NCBI RefSeq assembly: GCF_002860325.1
Contig: NZ_PKOJ01000003.1
Span: 333,165-397,164, forward strand
Length of the DNA stretch: 64,000 nt
Reading direction: 5' to 3'
From: Neptunicoccus cionae
GTDB lineage: Bacteria > Pseudomonadota > Alphaproteobacteria > Rhodobacterales > Rhodobacteraceae
This document shows positions 17,146-26,099 of this stretch, in pieces. How positions within the stretch are numbered: position 1 is the stretch's first letter; every line of letters begins with the position of its first letter. The notes below the pieces were generated by a model. It made no database searches. It saw nothing but the letters and a program-made list of their open reading frames with translations, and was not told the origin of the DNA. The translations under genes and the position numbers were made by a program.

Positions 17146-18468
17146 ATGACCGCATTGACCAACAGGCACTGGGTGCCCGCCCACTCCGAAAAGCTGGTAC
17201 AAAAGATTGCTGCCGGAACCGCCAAAGCCGCATCGGGTGATATTGCCACACAGCTCGAAACGCTGGCGCAAAACAATCGCACCATCCACGAGCAGGAATG
17301 TTTCAACCTCAATCCCGCAACCAATGTAATCAATCCCCGCGCAGCCGCCCTGTTAAGCAGCGGGATCGGCGAACGGCCTTCGCTCGGCTATCCGGGCGAC
17401 AAGTACGAAATGGGGCTTGAAGCGATTGAGGAGATCGAGGTGATCTGCGCCGAACTCGCCGCCGAGATATTCCGCGCGAGCTTCGCTGAAATCCGCGTAC
17501 CATCGGGGGCTATTGCCAACCTTTACGCTTTCATGGCCACCTGTAAACCCGGCGACACGATCATCGCCCCGCCCGCCAGCATTGGCGGTCACGTCACCCA
17601 CCACAGCGCGGGCTGCGCAGGCCTCTACGGGCTGAACGTGATCCACGCTCCGGTAGATACAGACGGCTACACTGTGGATTTGGACGGTCTACGCAAGCTG
17701 GCGCGGGAGTCCCGCCCCAAGCTTATCACCATCGGCTGCTCGCTCAACCTCTTCCCCCATCCGGTTGCAGAAATCCGCGCCATTGCGGATGAGGTCGGCG
17801 CAAAGCTGTTGTTTGATGCGGCCCATCAATGCGGCATCATCGCCGGTCAAGCATGGCCCGATCCGCTGGAACAAGGCGCGCATCTGATGACGATGAGCAC
17901 CTATAAATCGCTCGGCGGGCCCGCTGGCGGGCTAATTGTCAGTAACGACCCCGACCTTGCCGAACGGCTCGACGCCATCGCCTTCCCCGGTATGACAGCC
18001 AACTTTGATGCTTCAAAATCTGCTGCGCTCGCCATGTCACTGCTGGACTGGCGCGACCACGGCAAAGTCTATGCTGCTGAAATGGTAGCTGTGTCTCAGG
18101 CGCTGGCAGCCGCCCTGAGCGACCGCGACGTTCCGGTATTCCAAGCAGCAAAAGGCGCGACCCTTTCCCATCAGTTCGCTATAGAAGCCGCAGGCTTTGG
18201 CGGCGGCCAGACCGCAGCAAAAAAACTGCGCAAGGCCGGCTTCCTGACCTGTGGCATCGGACTGCCGATTGCAGAACTGGAAGGAGACCTCAACGGCCTG
18301 CGGATCGGCACCCCCGAGATCGTCCGCTGGGGTGTCACGCCGCAGGACACGCCCGAACTGGCCGACCTGCTCGCCCGCGCACTCCGCTCAAACGCACCGG
18401 ACACACTCGCCGCAGAAACCAAAGCCCTGCGCGCCCGGTTCAACAAACTGCATTATGTGAACGGATAG
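17146..18468 (+). CDS. PLP-dependent enzyme of the serine hydroxymethyltransferase fold (not canonical GlyA)
   Basis: A 440-residue fold-type I PLP enzyme closest to serine hydroxymethyltransferase. SHMT-like features are the GERPSLGYPGDKY segment, GGHVTHHS, the DAAHQCG loop that stacks on PLP, and the Schiff-base lysine Lys254 in MSTYKSLGGPAGG. However, GlyA normally has a Tyr-Tyr-Gly-Gly run after GYPGKR and a THKTLRGPRGG active-site block; both are changed here. It is therefore probably a paralogue acting on another hydroxy or methylated amino acid (2-methylserine or allo-threonine type reactions are known in the family). The divergent LysR gene supports a dedicated catabolic role rather than one-carbon housekeeping. 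Confidence 0.75.
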   Translation: MTALTNRHWVPAHSEKLVQKIAAGTAKAASGDIATQLETLAQNNRTIHEQECFNLNPATNVINPRAAALLSSGIGERPSLGYPGDKYEMGLEAIEEIEVICAELAAEIFRASFAEIRVPSGAIANLYAFMATCKPGDTIIAPPASIGGHVTHHSAGCAGLYGLNVIHAPVDTDGYTVDLDGLRKLARESRPKLITIGCSLNLFPHPVAEIRAIADEVGAKLLFDAAHQCGIIAGQAWPDPLEQGAHLMTMSTYKSLGGPAGGLIVSNDPDLAERLDAIAFPGMTANFDASKSAALAMSLLDWRDHGKVYAAEMVAVSQALAAALSDRDVPVFQAAKGATLSHQFAIEAAGFGGGQTAAKKLRKAGFLTCGIGLPIAELEGDLNGLRIGTPEIVRWGVTPQDTPELADLLARALRSNAPDTLAAETKALRARFNKLHYVNG

Positions 18469-18473
18469 AGGGG

Positions 18474-19397
18474 TTACATTGTCTCCCCTTGCCCAAAAGT
18501 GTTCTCTCTGTGGAATTTCAGATAATCCGGATGGGAGTGATCCCGTGCGTTGTCTGGCAGTAACAACTTCTGCCCGGGGGTTATCAGCCGTGCTGCAACA
18601 TCCCCGGGAACTTTATTATGCGATATTAATATGCTAAGATCATCTGCTACAGATATCAGACCGCGATCGAACATCCAGTGTAGCGTACCCGACAGGGCCA
18701 ATCCGTTCTGCACGACATCCGGCCCGTCATCCGCCACAGCGCGGATGTGCGCTGCCTGAACTTCCGGCCGCCCACCCCCGTTACGTAATTGCAAACCTGA
18801 AATGGCGCAGCGGCCCTTATAAGCCGCTTTCACTAAACGCTGGAAAGAAGCGTCCCGCGCAGGACGCGAGGTTAGGATCTTCGACCGGTCTTCCACCGGC
18901 TGCAAGCCAAGAAATGGGGCGTGATTTTCAGCAAGCCCAGACATCGGCGATTGCAAATCTACCCGGGGTATCACGTCGGCTCCTTCAAGCTCGGTCAAAC
19001 CGGCATCCAAAATACTAGCAAACTCCGATGGAGACAGTTTACGCACAGCAGAAACTGAAGCGCCTCCAGACATGGGCGACCCATCGCTCTTACGCAATGA
19101 TTTTTCATATGCGATACCGTTTGGATCGGCACGGCGCACAACCCGTTCAAATTGCCAGCGCGACCCACGATCAAGCAAAGCGTAGTAATGCCCTTCGTTC
19201 TTCGGATCTGGCACAACATCCTTTACCTTTTGGACTGATACGTAACCAAAAGCCCCGCGACGACTCTCATAGAAAATCACCCAATCCCCAATGGTCTGCT
19301 GAACCGTCCCGAGATACTGTCTGGGAAAATGGTAGGCTTCACCGGGCTGGTCATCGTAAATTGACTGCGGGTTTTGTATAAAAATTGCATTAACCAT
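18474..19397 (-). CDS. HNH endonuclease with N-terminal putative base-recognition domain
   Basis: A 307-residue protein with a C-terminal HNH domain of the HNH_2 type: Cys197, the AAHIRAVADDGPD motif with His217, Asn231 and His240 (NGLALSGTLHWMFDRG). The N-terminal 110 residues (GDWVIFYESRRGAFGYVSVQ, HYYALLDRG) look like an EVE/ASCH-type barrel, a fold used to read modified bases in type IV restriction enzymes. That assignment is tentative. It stands alone between metabolic genes, has no methylase partner, and its sequence is visibly more AT-rich than its neighbours, which suggests acquisition. Reading is convergent with the SHMT-like gene, with five bases between stops. Confidence 0.72.
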   Translation of the reverse strand: MVNAIFIQNPQSIYDDQPGEAYHFPRQYLGTVQQTIGDWVIFYESRRGAFGYVSVQKVKDVVPDPKNEGHYYALLDRGSRWQFERVVRRADPNGIAYEKSLRKSDGSPMSGGASVSAVRKLSPSEFASILDAGLTELEGADVIPRVDLQSPMSGLAENHAPFLGLQPVEDRSKILTSRPARDASFQRLVKAAYKGRCAISGLQLRNGGGRPEVQAAHIRAVADDGPDVVQNGLALSGTLHWMFDRGLISVADDLSILISHNKVPGDVAARLITPGQKLLLPDNARDHSHPDYLKFHRENTFGQGETM

Positions 19398-19438
19398 ATT
19401 CGTTACAGAAAACCCAGCTTAAACAAATTCTGCAACAT

Positions 19439-19473
19439 AAAAAACGGGGGCCGCACTACTGCCGCCCCCGTTT
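19439..19473 (-). terminator. Terminator of the formate dehydrogenase gene
   Basis: On the minus strand, CGGGGGC and GCCCCCG pair (inner GC bases can extend the stem), and a run of six T residues follows. It lies directly after the dispersed 3'-end repeat, and the first bases of the stem (ACGGG) are the continuation of that repeat. Confidence 0.8.
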
Positions 19474-19492
19474 CAATGTTCCAAAAATACTC
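19472..19492 (-). repeat. Dispersed 3'-end repeat, copy 2 (after formate dehydrogenase)
   Basis: Minus strand: GAGTATTTTTGGAACATTGA plus A, then AACGGG leading into the terminator stem. It begins 19 bases after the stop codon of the gene it follows. Confidence 0.8.
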
Positions 19493-19511
19493 GGCCTGGC
19501 CGCGCAGCAGT

Positions 19512-22292
19512 TTATTCCGCTGCGATGGCGTCTTCCGCTTTTTCCACCCGCACAGCCGAGAATTTGAATTCGGGAATTTTGCCATAAGGATCAAGCGCGG
19601 AGTTGGTCAGGATATTCGCCGCTGCTTCCACATAGGCAAAGGGCAGAAACACCATATCCTCGGCCACAGCGCGGTCTGCGCGGGCCATCGTGACAATCGT
19701 GCCCCGTTTGGTGGTCAGACGGATCATGCCACCCGGCTCCACCCCCATTTTGCGCAGGGTTTTGGGATGCAGGGAGCAGTTCGCTTCCGGCTCAACCGCA
19801 TCCAGAACCGATGCACGGCGGGTCATGGAACCGGTGTGCCAGTGTTCCAACTGCCGTCCGGTTGTCAGGATCATCGGATATTCCGCATCCGGCACATCAT
19901 CGGGCGGAATGATGCTGGCAGGGGTAAATCGCGCGCGACCTTCGGGGCGCGGGAAACCGTCCCCAAAAACAATCGCCTGCCCGGGATCGGTGGGGGAGAG
20001 GGACGGATAGGTCACCGCCTCGTTTTCCAGACGTTCCCATGTGATATTGTCGAGCGAGGGCATACCCATTTTCATCTCGGCAAAAATCTCGCGCGGGTGG
20101 GTGTAGGTCCAGTCCAGCCCCAGCCGTTGCGCCAGTTCCGTGGTAATCGCCCAATCCTCGCGCGCATCGCCCGGAGGCGGCACAGCGGGCCGTCCCATCT
20201 GCACCTGACGGTTGGTGTTGGTCACAGTGCCGGTCTTTTCCGCAAAGGCGCTTGCTGGCAGGATCACATCTGCATAATTCGCGGTTTCTGTCAGGAAAAT
20301 ATCCTGCACCACCAGATGTTCCAGTTTGGCGAGCGCGTCGCGGGCGTGTTCCACATCTGGATCGGACATGGCTGGGTTTTCGCCCAGAATATACATGCCG
20401 TGAATGTCACCGGCATGGATCGCATCCATGATCTCTACCACGGTCAGGCCTTTTTCGGCGCCGAAATCCACGTCAGAGTTCCAGATCTCGTTGAAGGCGG
20501 AACGCACGCCGTCCTCGCCAACGGGCTGGTAATCCGGCAGGAACATCGGGATCATCCCCGCGTCGGATGCCCCTTGCACGTTGTTCTGCCCGCGCAGCGG
20601 ATGCAGGCCCGCCCCCGGACGCCCGACCTGCCCTGTCATCAACGCAAGCGAGATCAGGCAGCGGGAATTGTCCGTACCGTGAATGTGCTGGGAAATCCCC
20701 ATTCCCCAGAAAATCATCCCCGCTTTGGCACCGGCAAACAGCCGCGCCACTTCTTTCAGTTCCTCGGCCTCTACGCCGCAGAGTTCTGCCATCTTCTCTG
20801 GCGGAAAATCCTTCAGATGGGCCTTTTGCGCCTCCCAGTTCTCGGTATAGGCGGCGATATACTGTTTATCGTAAAGCTCTTCCTCTACGATGGTGTGCAT
20901 GATCGCGTTCAGCATGGCCACATCGGTTCCGGGCCGGAATTTCAGCCGGTGGGTCGCATATTTGCCGAGGCCCACACCGCGCGGATCCATGACAATCAGC
21001 TTGCCGCCCCGTTTGGTGAATTGTTTGAAATAAGTGGCCGCAACGGGGTGGTTTTCAATCGGGTTGGCCCCGATCACAATCGCCACATCCGCGTTCTCGA
21101 TCTCGTTGAAGGTGGCCGATACCGCGCCCGAGCCGACGTTTTCCATCAGTGCTGCCACACTCGAGGCATGGCACAGCCGCGTGCAGTGGTCCACGTTGTT
21201 GTGACCGAAGCCCTGACGGATCAGTTTCTGGAACAGATAGGCTTCCTCGTTAGAGCATTTTGCCGATCCGAAACCGGCAATGGATTTGCCGCCTTTTTCG
21301 TCCCGCAGCTTGGCCAGCCCGCCCGCAGCGGCAGTCATGGCTTCTTCCCATGTGGCCTCGCGGAAGAAATCCAGCACGGAATCGGGATGCACGTTCAACC
21401 CTTTCGGCGGCGCATCCTCGCGCCGGATCAGCGGCTTGGTCAGGCGGTGTTCGTGGTGGATATAGTCAAACCCGAAGCGCCCCTTCACGCACAGCCGCCC
21501 TTCGTTGGCTGGGCCGTCGATACCATCTACCCAAGCGACTTTTTCATCCTTGATTTTCAGGCTGATCTGGCATCCGACACCGCAGAAGGGGCAGACTGAT
21601 TTCACTTCGCGGTCATAGTCCTGACTGTCCCCGACCTGCTGCGCATCCAGCGCTGTGGCGGGCATCAGCGCGCCTGTCGGGCAGGCTTGCACGCATTCCC
21701 CGCAGGCAACACAGGTGCTACCACCCATCGGGTCGTTCATATCAAAAACGATCTGACTATCGTGACCGCGCCCTGCCATACCGATCACATCGTTTACCTG
21801 CACTTCGCGGCAGGCCCGTACACACAGGTTGCACTGGATGCAGGCGTCCAGATTGACCCGCATCGCAACATGGCTGTCATCCAGCAGCGGAATCCGGTCC
21901 GGTTCGAGTGCGGGAAAACGGCTCTCGCTGACGTTCTGCAGTTCGGCCATATCCCAGAAATGAGAGGATTTATCGTGGGCTTTCTCGCGCTCCGGCTGGT
22001 CTGCCATCAGCATCTCGATCACCATCTTGCGGGCGGAACTGGCCCGCGCGGATTGGGATTTGACCACCATGCCTTCAGCGGGTTTGCGGATGCAAGAGGC
22101 CACCAGCGTGCGTTCGCCGTCCACTTCCACCATACAGGCGCGGCAGTTTCCGTCCGAACGATAGCCTTTCTCGCCGGAGTGACACAAATGGGGAATCGTC
22201 GTGCCTTCCCGTTTTGCCACCTCCCAGATTGTTTCATCCGGTGCGGCCAGAACCACCTGACCGTCAAGGGTGAACTCGATTGCATCTGCCAT
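19512..22292 (-). CDS. Formate dehydrogenase large (molybdopterin) subunit, NAD-type, orphan
   Basis: A 926-residue molybdopterin oxidoreductase of the FdsA/FdhF type that oxidises formate to CO2. The N-terminus holds a [2Fe-2S] ferredoxin-like domain (cysteines in IPHLCHSGEKGYRSDGNC region and CMVEV), then a His-Cys motif and two [4Fe-4S] clusters (CIQCNLCVRACRE, CVACGECVQACPTGA), then a further CPFCGVGC cluster. The active-site Cys lies in the DHCTRLCHASSV block, so this is the cysteine, not the selenocysteine, type. The molybdopterin-dinucleotide domain closes the protein. No diaphorase (FdsB), FdsG, FdsD or FdhD gene adjoins it, so partners must be encoded elsewhere or it uses another electron acceptor. 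Confidence 0.88.
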   Translation of the reverse strand: MADAIEFTLDGQVVLAAPDETIWEVAKREGTTIPHLCHSGEKGYRSDGNCRACMVEVDGERTLVASCIRKPAEGMVVKSQSARASSARKMVIEMLMADQPEREKAHDKSSHFWDMAELQNVSESRFPALEPDRIPLLDDSHVAMRVNLDACIQCNLCVRACREVQVNDVIGMAGRGHDSQIVFDMNDPMGGSTCVACGECVQACPTGALMPATALDAQQVGDSQDYDREVKSVCPFCGVGCQISLKIKDEKVAWVDGIDGPANEGRLCVKGRFGFDYIHHEHRLTKPLIRREDAPPKGLNVHPDSVLDFFREATWEEAMTAAAGGLAKLRDEKGGKSIAGFGSAKCSNEEAYLFQKLIRQGFGHNNVDHCTRLCHASSVAALMENVGSGAVSATFNEIENADVAIVIGANPIENHPVAATYFKQFTKRGGKLIVMDPRGVGLGKYATHRLKFRPGTDVAMLNAIMHTIVEEELYDKQYIAAYTENWEAQKAHLKDFPPEKMAELCGVEAEELKEVARLFAGAKAGMIFWGMGISQHIHGTDNSRCLISLALMTGQVGRPGAGLHPLRGQNNVQGASDAGMIPMFLPDYQPVGEDGVRSAFNEIWNSDVDFGAEKGLTVVEIMDAIHAGDIHGMYILGENPAMSDPDVEHARDALAKLEHLVVQDIFLTETANYADVILPASAFAEKTGTVTNTNRQVQMGRPAVPPPGDAREDWAITTELAQRLGLDWTYTHPREIFAEMKMGMPSLDNITWERLENEAVTYPSLSPTDPGQAIVFGDGFPRPEGRARFTPASIIPPDDVPDAEYPMILTTGRQLEHWHTGSMTRRASVLDAVEPEANCSLHPKTLRKMGVEPGGMIRLTTKRGTIVTMARADRAVAEDMVFLPFAYVEAAANILTNSALDPYGKIPEFKFSAVRVEKAEDAIAAE

Positions 22293-22497
22293 GGCAAGGC
22301 CTCCCGCGTATTCCTTCAGTTGCTGATGTTAGAGCATACCGGACCGGTTTCGCAAAGCGAAGAACCGACCAATAAGCACCTGTTTACGCGCTACGGCGTC
22401 TTGGACCTCCCGACCGCAAGTGCGGTTCCTGCTGGAAGCGACACAGGAAATGCGCCAGAGTTTGCAGCAGAAGCCAGAAATCAAGGAGTGGCATTTC

Positions 22498-23571
22498 ATG
22501 GTACATCTCTGGGTCCGCGCAGAACAGCGCCCCGCCGAACAGCGCGTTGGCATCACACCGGAAGGCGTAAGCGCCCTACTGGCCGCAGGCTTCAAAGTCA
22601 CGGTCGAGGACTCCGCCGCGCGCGCCATTCCGATCAGCGCATACCAAACCACAGGCTGTGATATTGCAGCGGCTGGTGACTGGCAGGAAGCACCCGACGA
22701 TGTAATCGTTTTCGGACTGAAGGAACTGGATCCGAACGGCCCGAACCTGCGCCACCGGCATATCATGTTCGGCCACGCCTATAAGGGGCAGGCGGACGGG
22801 CCGGACCTGCTGCGCCGGTTCAAGAACGGCGGCGGGGCGCTTTACGATCTGGAATACCTGACCGAACCGTCGGGGCGCCGCGTTGCGGCTTTCGGGTATT
22901 GGGCCGGTTTTGCAGGCGCTGCGGTCGGGATGAAAGTCTGGGCGGCGCAGCAGGCTGGCCCTATTCCCGGTCCGGAACGTATCGGGGTCTATCCGGGGCG
23001 CGATGCCCTGGTGTCAGAATTACAAAGCGAACTGGATCATGCCGTGTCCGGCGGGGCCAGTCAGCCCGATGTGATCGTTATCGGCGCGCTCGGACGGGTG
23101 GGCAGCGGCGCATGTGATCTGGCGGCAGCCCTTGGCCTGACGGTTACGAAATGGGATATGGCGGAAACGGCACATGGTGGCCCTTTCCCCGAGATCCTGA
23201 ACCATACGCTGTTTGTGAATTGCATACTTGCCAGTCCGGGTGTTCCGGTATTCGTTCCTGAAACTACCCCTGACGCGCCTCGCAAGCTGACCGTGATTGC
23301 CGATGTCAGTTGCGATCCGAATTCGCCATACAACCCGATCCCGATCTACGAAGAATCCTCCACCTTTGACGCGCCGGTCACACGGGTGACTCAAGGCCCG
23401 CCGCCACTGGATGTGACCGCAATCGACAACCTGCCTTCCATGCTTCCAGTAGAAAGCTCGCAAGATTACGCTGCCCAGCTCTTACCGTCGCTTTTGACGC
23501 TGAACAGAATGGACAGTGGCGTCTGGGCCCGCGCACGGCAGCTGTTCGACACCCACGTCGCACAGGTCTAG
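22498..23571 (+). CDS. Saccharopine dehydrogenase, lysine-forming (Lys1-type)
   Basis: A 357-residue member of the alanine dehydrogenase/Lys1 fold. The N-terminal half carries the RVGITPEGVSALLAAGF motif of that family, and the nucleotide-binding loop VIGALGRVGSG is in the second half. Enzymes of this type interconvert saccharopine with lysine plus 2-oxoglutarate using NAD. The start at 22498 follows AAGGAG by 12 bases; an upstream in-frame ATG at 22420 has no ribosome site. There is no Lys9 or bifunctional LKR partner nearby, and the direction of the reaction is not shown by context. It is convergent with the SDR gene and their stop codons overlap in CTAG. Confidence 0.82.
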   Translation: MVHLWVRAEQRPAEQRVGITPEGVSALLAAGFKVTVEDSAARAIPISAYQTTGCDIAAAGDWQEAPDDVIVFGLKELDPNGPNLRHRHIMFGHAYKGQADGPDLLRRFKNGGGALYDLEYLTEPSGRRVAAFGYWAGFAGAAVGMKVWAAQQAGPIPGPERIGVYPGRDALVSELQSELDHAVSGGASQPDVIVIGALGRVGSGACDLAAALGLTVTKWDMAETAHGGPFPEILNHTLFVNCILASPGVPVFVPETTPDAPRKLTVIADVSCDPNSPYNPIPIYEESSTFDAPVTRVTQGPPPLDVTAIDNLPSMLPVESSQDYAAQLLPSLLTLNRMDSGVWARARQLFDTHVAQV

Positions 23572-24299
23572 CCCTTGCCGAACAGCCGGTAATATAGCGG
23601 CGCAGGCAGAAAGTTTGCGCCGCGAAACAACCATGAAAACACCCTTGGGAAATTGGTCTGGAACCGGCGCGATTGCATGGCGGCAACCACGTGGTCAGCG
23701 GCCTGTTCCGGCCCCATTACAAAGGGCATCTCAAAGTCGTTCTTGTCGGTCAGACGGGTCTTGATAAAGCCCGGATTAACCAGTTGCACCTTAACATTCG
23801 TTCTGACGGTCTCGGCGTGCAGGTTCTCTGCCAGATGCATTACGGCGGCCTTGCTGGCCCCGTAGCCGATGGCACCGGGAAGGCCGCGAAATCCTGACAG
23901 ACTGCCGATCAGCACCACATGGCCGCGGTCCTGTGCAATCATCTGTGGCACGACAGCCCCGATCACCCGCGCAGCCCCCGTGAAGTTAATGTCACACATG
24001 GCCTCAACCGCTTCACCGTCCCAGTCTGCCGCGCCCATCGGCCAGTACACGCCGGCCAGAAACACCAACCCGTCTATCGGGCCAATTTCACTCGCGACAC
24101 GACGCACCTCTTCCAGATTGCGCACATCGAGCGGATGAACCGAGGAGGCGGACGGCAGGCTGTCAGACAATTCATTCAGCCGTTCCTTGCTACGGGCGCT
24201 CAATACCAGCTCCACGCCCAGTGCTGAAAGTTTTTCTGCCACAGCGCGGCCCAATCCTTCGGAGGCACCAACCAGCCAGTATTTCTGCCCCGCCTGCAT
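23568..24299 (-). CDS. Short-chain dehydrogenase/reductase of the RpoE-controlled operon
   Basis: A 243-residue SDR. The cofactor motif GASEGLGRAV is at residues 10-19, and the catalytic triad is visible as Ser in GSLSGFRG, then Tyr and Lys in YGASKAA. The start is fixed at 24299 by a 4-base ATGA overlap with the DUF3833 gene; the longer frame to 24407 would run through that gene. It is the last gene of a six-gene run that matches the order of the singlet-oxygen-response cluster known in Rhodobacter sphaeroides (amine oxidase, DUF1365, transporter, DUF3833, SDR). Substrate unknown; a fatty-acid derivative is plausible given the setting. Confidence 0.88.
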   Translation of the reverse strand: MQAGQKYWLVGASEGLGRAVAEKLSALGVELVLSARSKERLNELSDSLPSASSVHPLDVRNLEEVRRVASEIGPIDGLVFLAGVYWPMGAADWDGEAVEAMCDINFTGAARVIGAVVPQMIAQDRGHVVLIGSLSGFRGLPGAIGYGASKAAVMHLAENLHAETVRTNVKVQLVNPGFIKTRLTDKNDFEMPFVMGPEQAADHVVAAMQSRRFQTNFPRVFSWLFRGANFLPAPLYYRLFGKG

Positions 24300-24859
24300 C
24301 AGACAGGCTCCGGTCGGATGGTTGCAACCAGTTCTGCAACCTTCACCCCGAACTTGCGCATCTGGCTGCGGTTCACCAGTGATCCGTTGTCCAGAAGATA
24401 GATCCAATCGGTGACATCAAGCTCGTGGCCACCGGCGCTTTCAGTCAATTTGATACGGTATTGCAACCGAATAGCCGATCCCATCTGCACCCCCTCCCCC
24501 GTGCCAATGACATCGGGCGCTGTTGCCTTGAAAGTGCCGTCATTTGCGCTGGTTAAATGCCACTCGCGCCGCTGCTCAGTACCGCTGTCATAGCGAAAAT
24601 CCTCAACCAGCGTGCCGGTGTTCCCCTGCCAGCTGCCATGCATCCGTGCAGTAAAACGGGAGGACACGCGGCCGAAGGGGCCATATAGCACGCCATCGCA
24701 CGACATAGGGCCGTTCAGGTGACGGCGGATGTCAAACACGGGTCCGTCTTTCGCATAATCCTGCGGGCGTTGCGCTTGAAAACCGGTGAACCGTTCCTTC
24801 AGCCAGCACAAAAGTAAAATCAGGCCAGCACCCAGTATGAACAGGATCAGATCAGGCAT
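24299..24859 (-). CDS. DUF3833 family membrane-anchored protein
   Basis: A 186-residue protein with one N-terminal hydrophobic segment (LILFILGAGLILLLCWL) and then a globular region rich in beta strands; it fits DUF3833. Conserved-looking pieces are FDIRRHLNGPMSCDGVLYGPFGRVSSRF (quoted for its LNGP and GPFGR motifs) and the DWIYLLDNGSLVNRSQMRKFG end. Related proteins often look like lipid- or heme-handling lipocalin relatives, but the function is not known. It overlaps both neighbours (8 bp with the MFS gene, 4 bp with the SDR), so it is surely part of the same message. Confidence 0.82.
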   Translation of the reverse strand: MPDLILFILGAGLILLLCWLKERFTGFQAQRPQDYAKDGPVFDIRRHLNGPMSCDGVLYGPFGRVSSRFTARMHGSWQGNTGTLVEDFRYDSGTEQRREWHLTSANDGTFKATAPDVIGTGEGVQMGSAIRLQYRIKLTESAGGHELDVTDWIYLLDNGSLVNRSQMRKFGVKVAELVATIRPEPV

Positions 24860-26099
24860 GACAACTCTCCTCTATCGGGGTCCAGTACAGGACGGCCAGA
24901 GCAATGGATTTCAATACAGACGGGACTGCCGCATAGGTCAGGGTCAACATCCAGAGCACCTGCGGCGGATTCGGCTGGACAGTGGAAAAACCGGAGTGAT
25001 CCAGCAACGGAAGTACAGTTGCAGCAGCAATCGCAAGGGTCAGCTTGGCACAGAAATTCCACAGACCAAAGGCTTGGCCTCCGGCGCCGTGAACCCGCTC
25101 CACCCGTGCGGAAAACAGAGCCGGTAGCAGAGTCATATCCGCGCCCAGCGCCGCGCCGGAGGCCAGACACACCAAAGCAAACGGCCAGACATCCCCTTGC
25201 CCCAGTGTGATTGCAAAGCTGAAGGCAACGATCGACAGCCCCATGCCGGCAAGCAGCGTCCAGCGCACCCCGCGCCGTGCTGCAATCCGCGCCCAGAAGG
25301 GAACGGAAACGGCCGCAGCGACAAAAAATACAAGAAGAAGCGGTCCGGCCGCGGTTTCATGGCCAAGGCGGTATTCCACAAAGAACAGGAACAGACTGGC
25401 GCTAACCGCTGCGGGAGCAGCATTCAACAGGCCCACCAGCAGCAACCGGCGTAGGACGGGATCTGCCAGCAAGGCAGCAATACTGCCGCGTTCCGGCCGC
25501 CGTGCCTGGACCTGCCATTCGCTGCGCATCAAGGCAGCACCCGCCGCCGCCGCGATTGAAAAAACAAACGCAAACAAGGCCAACGGGGCGCTAAAACCCG
25601 CGTAGAGGAATAGGGTCGGCAGGATGGCTGCAAGACAAATCCCCGCCAGACTGCCGCTTTCACGCCAGCCCGCCAGTCGCAAATGCCCTTCCGGCCCGAG
25701 CGTATTACCTTTTGTAATTCCGCGCGCGTAAAACAGAACCGACAGGGCGCTGAAAGCAGTGAAAAGCACCGCCAGACACATGACGAACCAGAGCAGCGGG
25801 TCAATCGGTGCGGTCACAGCGAACAAGCCGACCATCGCCAACGCCAGCAACGCAGTCATTCCTCCCGCAAACAGGCCACGCCAAGCCCCCAGATGGTCAA
25901 CCACCCATCCCAAAACGGGATCCTGTGCGAAATCCAGCACCCGCAGCCCCAAAAGCGCAACACCGATCGCTGACAGGCTAAGGTCATAGCGGTCCACATA
26001 GAATTTCGGCGCATGGATATAAAGCGGCAGTCCCGCCGCAGCGAGAACGCTTGCAAAGGCAGTATAGCGGTGCAGACCAAGACGGATGCCACGCTCCAT
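24852..26099 (-). CDS. MFS transporter, GPH (sugar:cation symporter-like) type
   Basis: A 415-residue integral membrane protein with about twelve hydrophobic segments. The N-terminal part (LPLYIHAPKFYVDRYDLSLSAIG and LRVLDFAQDPVLGWVVDHLG, cited for the Asp-rich loop DFAQDPVLG) matches the glycoside-pentoside-hexuronide symporter branch of the MFS. In R. sphaeroides a transporter of this type lies at the same place in the RpoE-controlled cluster. It may move a lipid or a product of the oxidative response; the substrate is not known. It abuts the chalcone-isomerase-like gene with no gap. Confidence 0.85.
   Translation of the reverse strand: MERGIRLGLHRYTAFASVLAAAGLPLYIHAPKFYVDRYDLSLSAIGVALLGLRVLDFAQDPVLGWVVDHLGAWRGLFAGGMTALLALAMVGLFAVTAPIDPLLWFVMCLAVLFTAFSALSVLFYARGITKGNTLGPEGHLRLAGWRESGSLAGICLAAILPTLFLYAGFSAPLALFAFVFSIAAAAGAALMRSEWQVQARRPERGSIAALLADPVLRRLLLVGLLNAAPAAVSASLFLFFVEYRLGHETAAGPLLLVFFVAAAVSVPFWARIAARRGVRWTLLAGMGLSIVAFSFAITLGQGDVWPFALVCLASGAALGADMTLLPALFSARVERVHGAGGQAFGLWNFCAKLTLAIAAATVLPLLDHSGFSTVQPNPPQVLWMLTLTYAAVPSVLKSIALAVLYWTPIEESCHA

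Noticed and set aside
19374..21599. A 741-codon plus-strand frame opposite the formate dehydrogenase gene
   Set aside because: Antisense shadow of a well-supported gene, with no family resemblance.
22413..22426. Small dyad ACCGCA-AG-TGCGGT upstream of the saccharopine dehydrogenase
   Set aside because: Six-base arms with a two-base loop cannot form a stable hairpin, and no regulator is encoded nearby.
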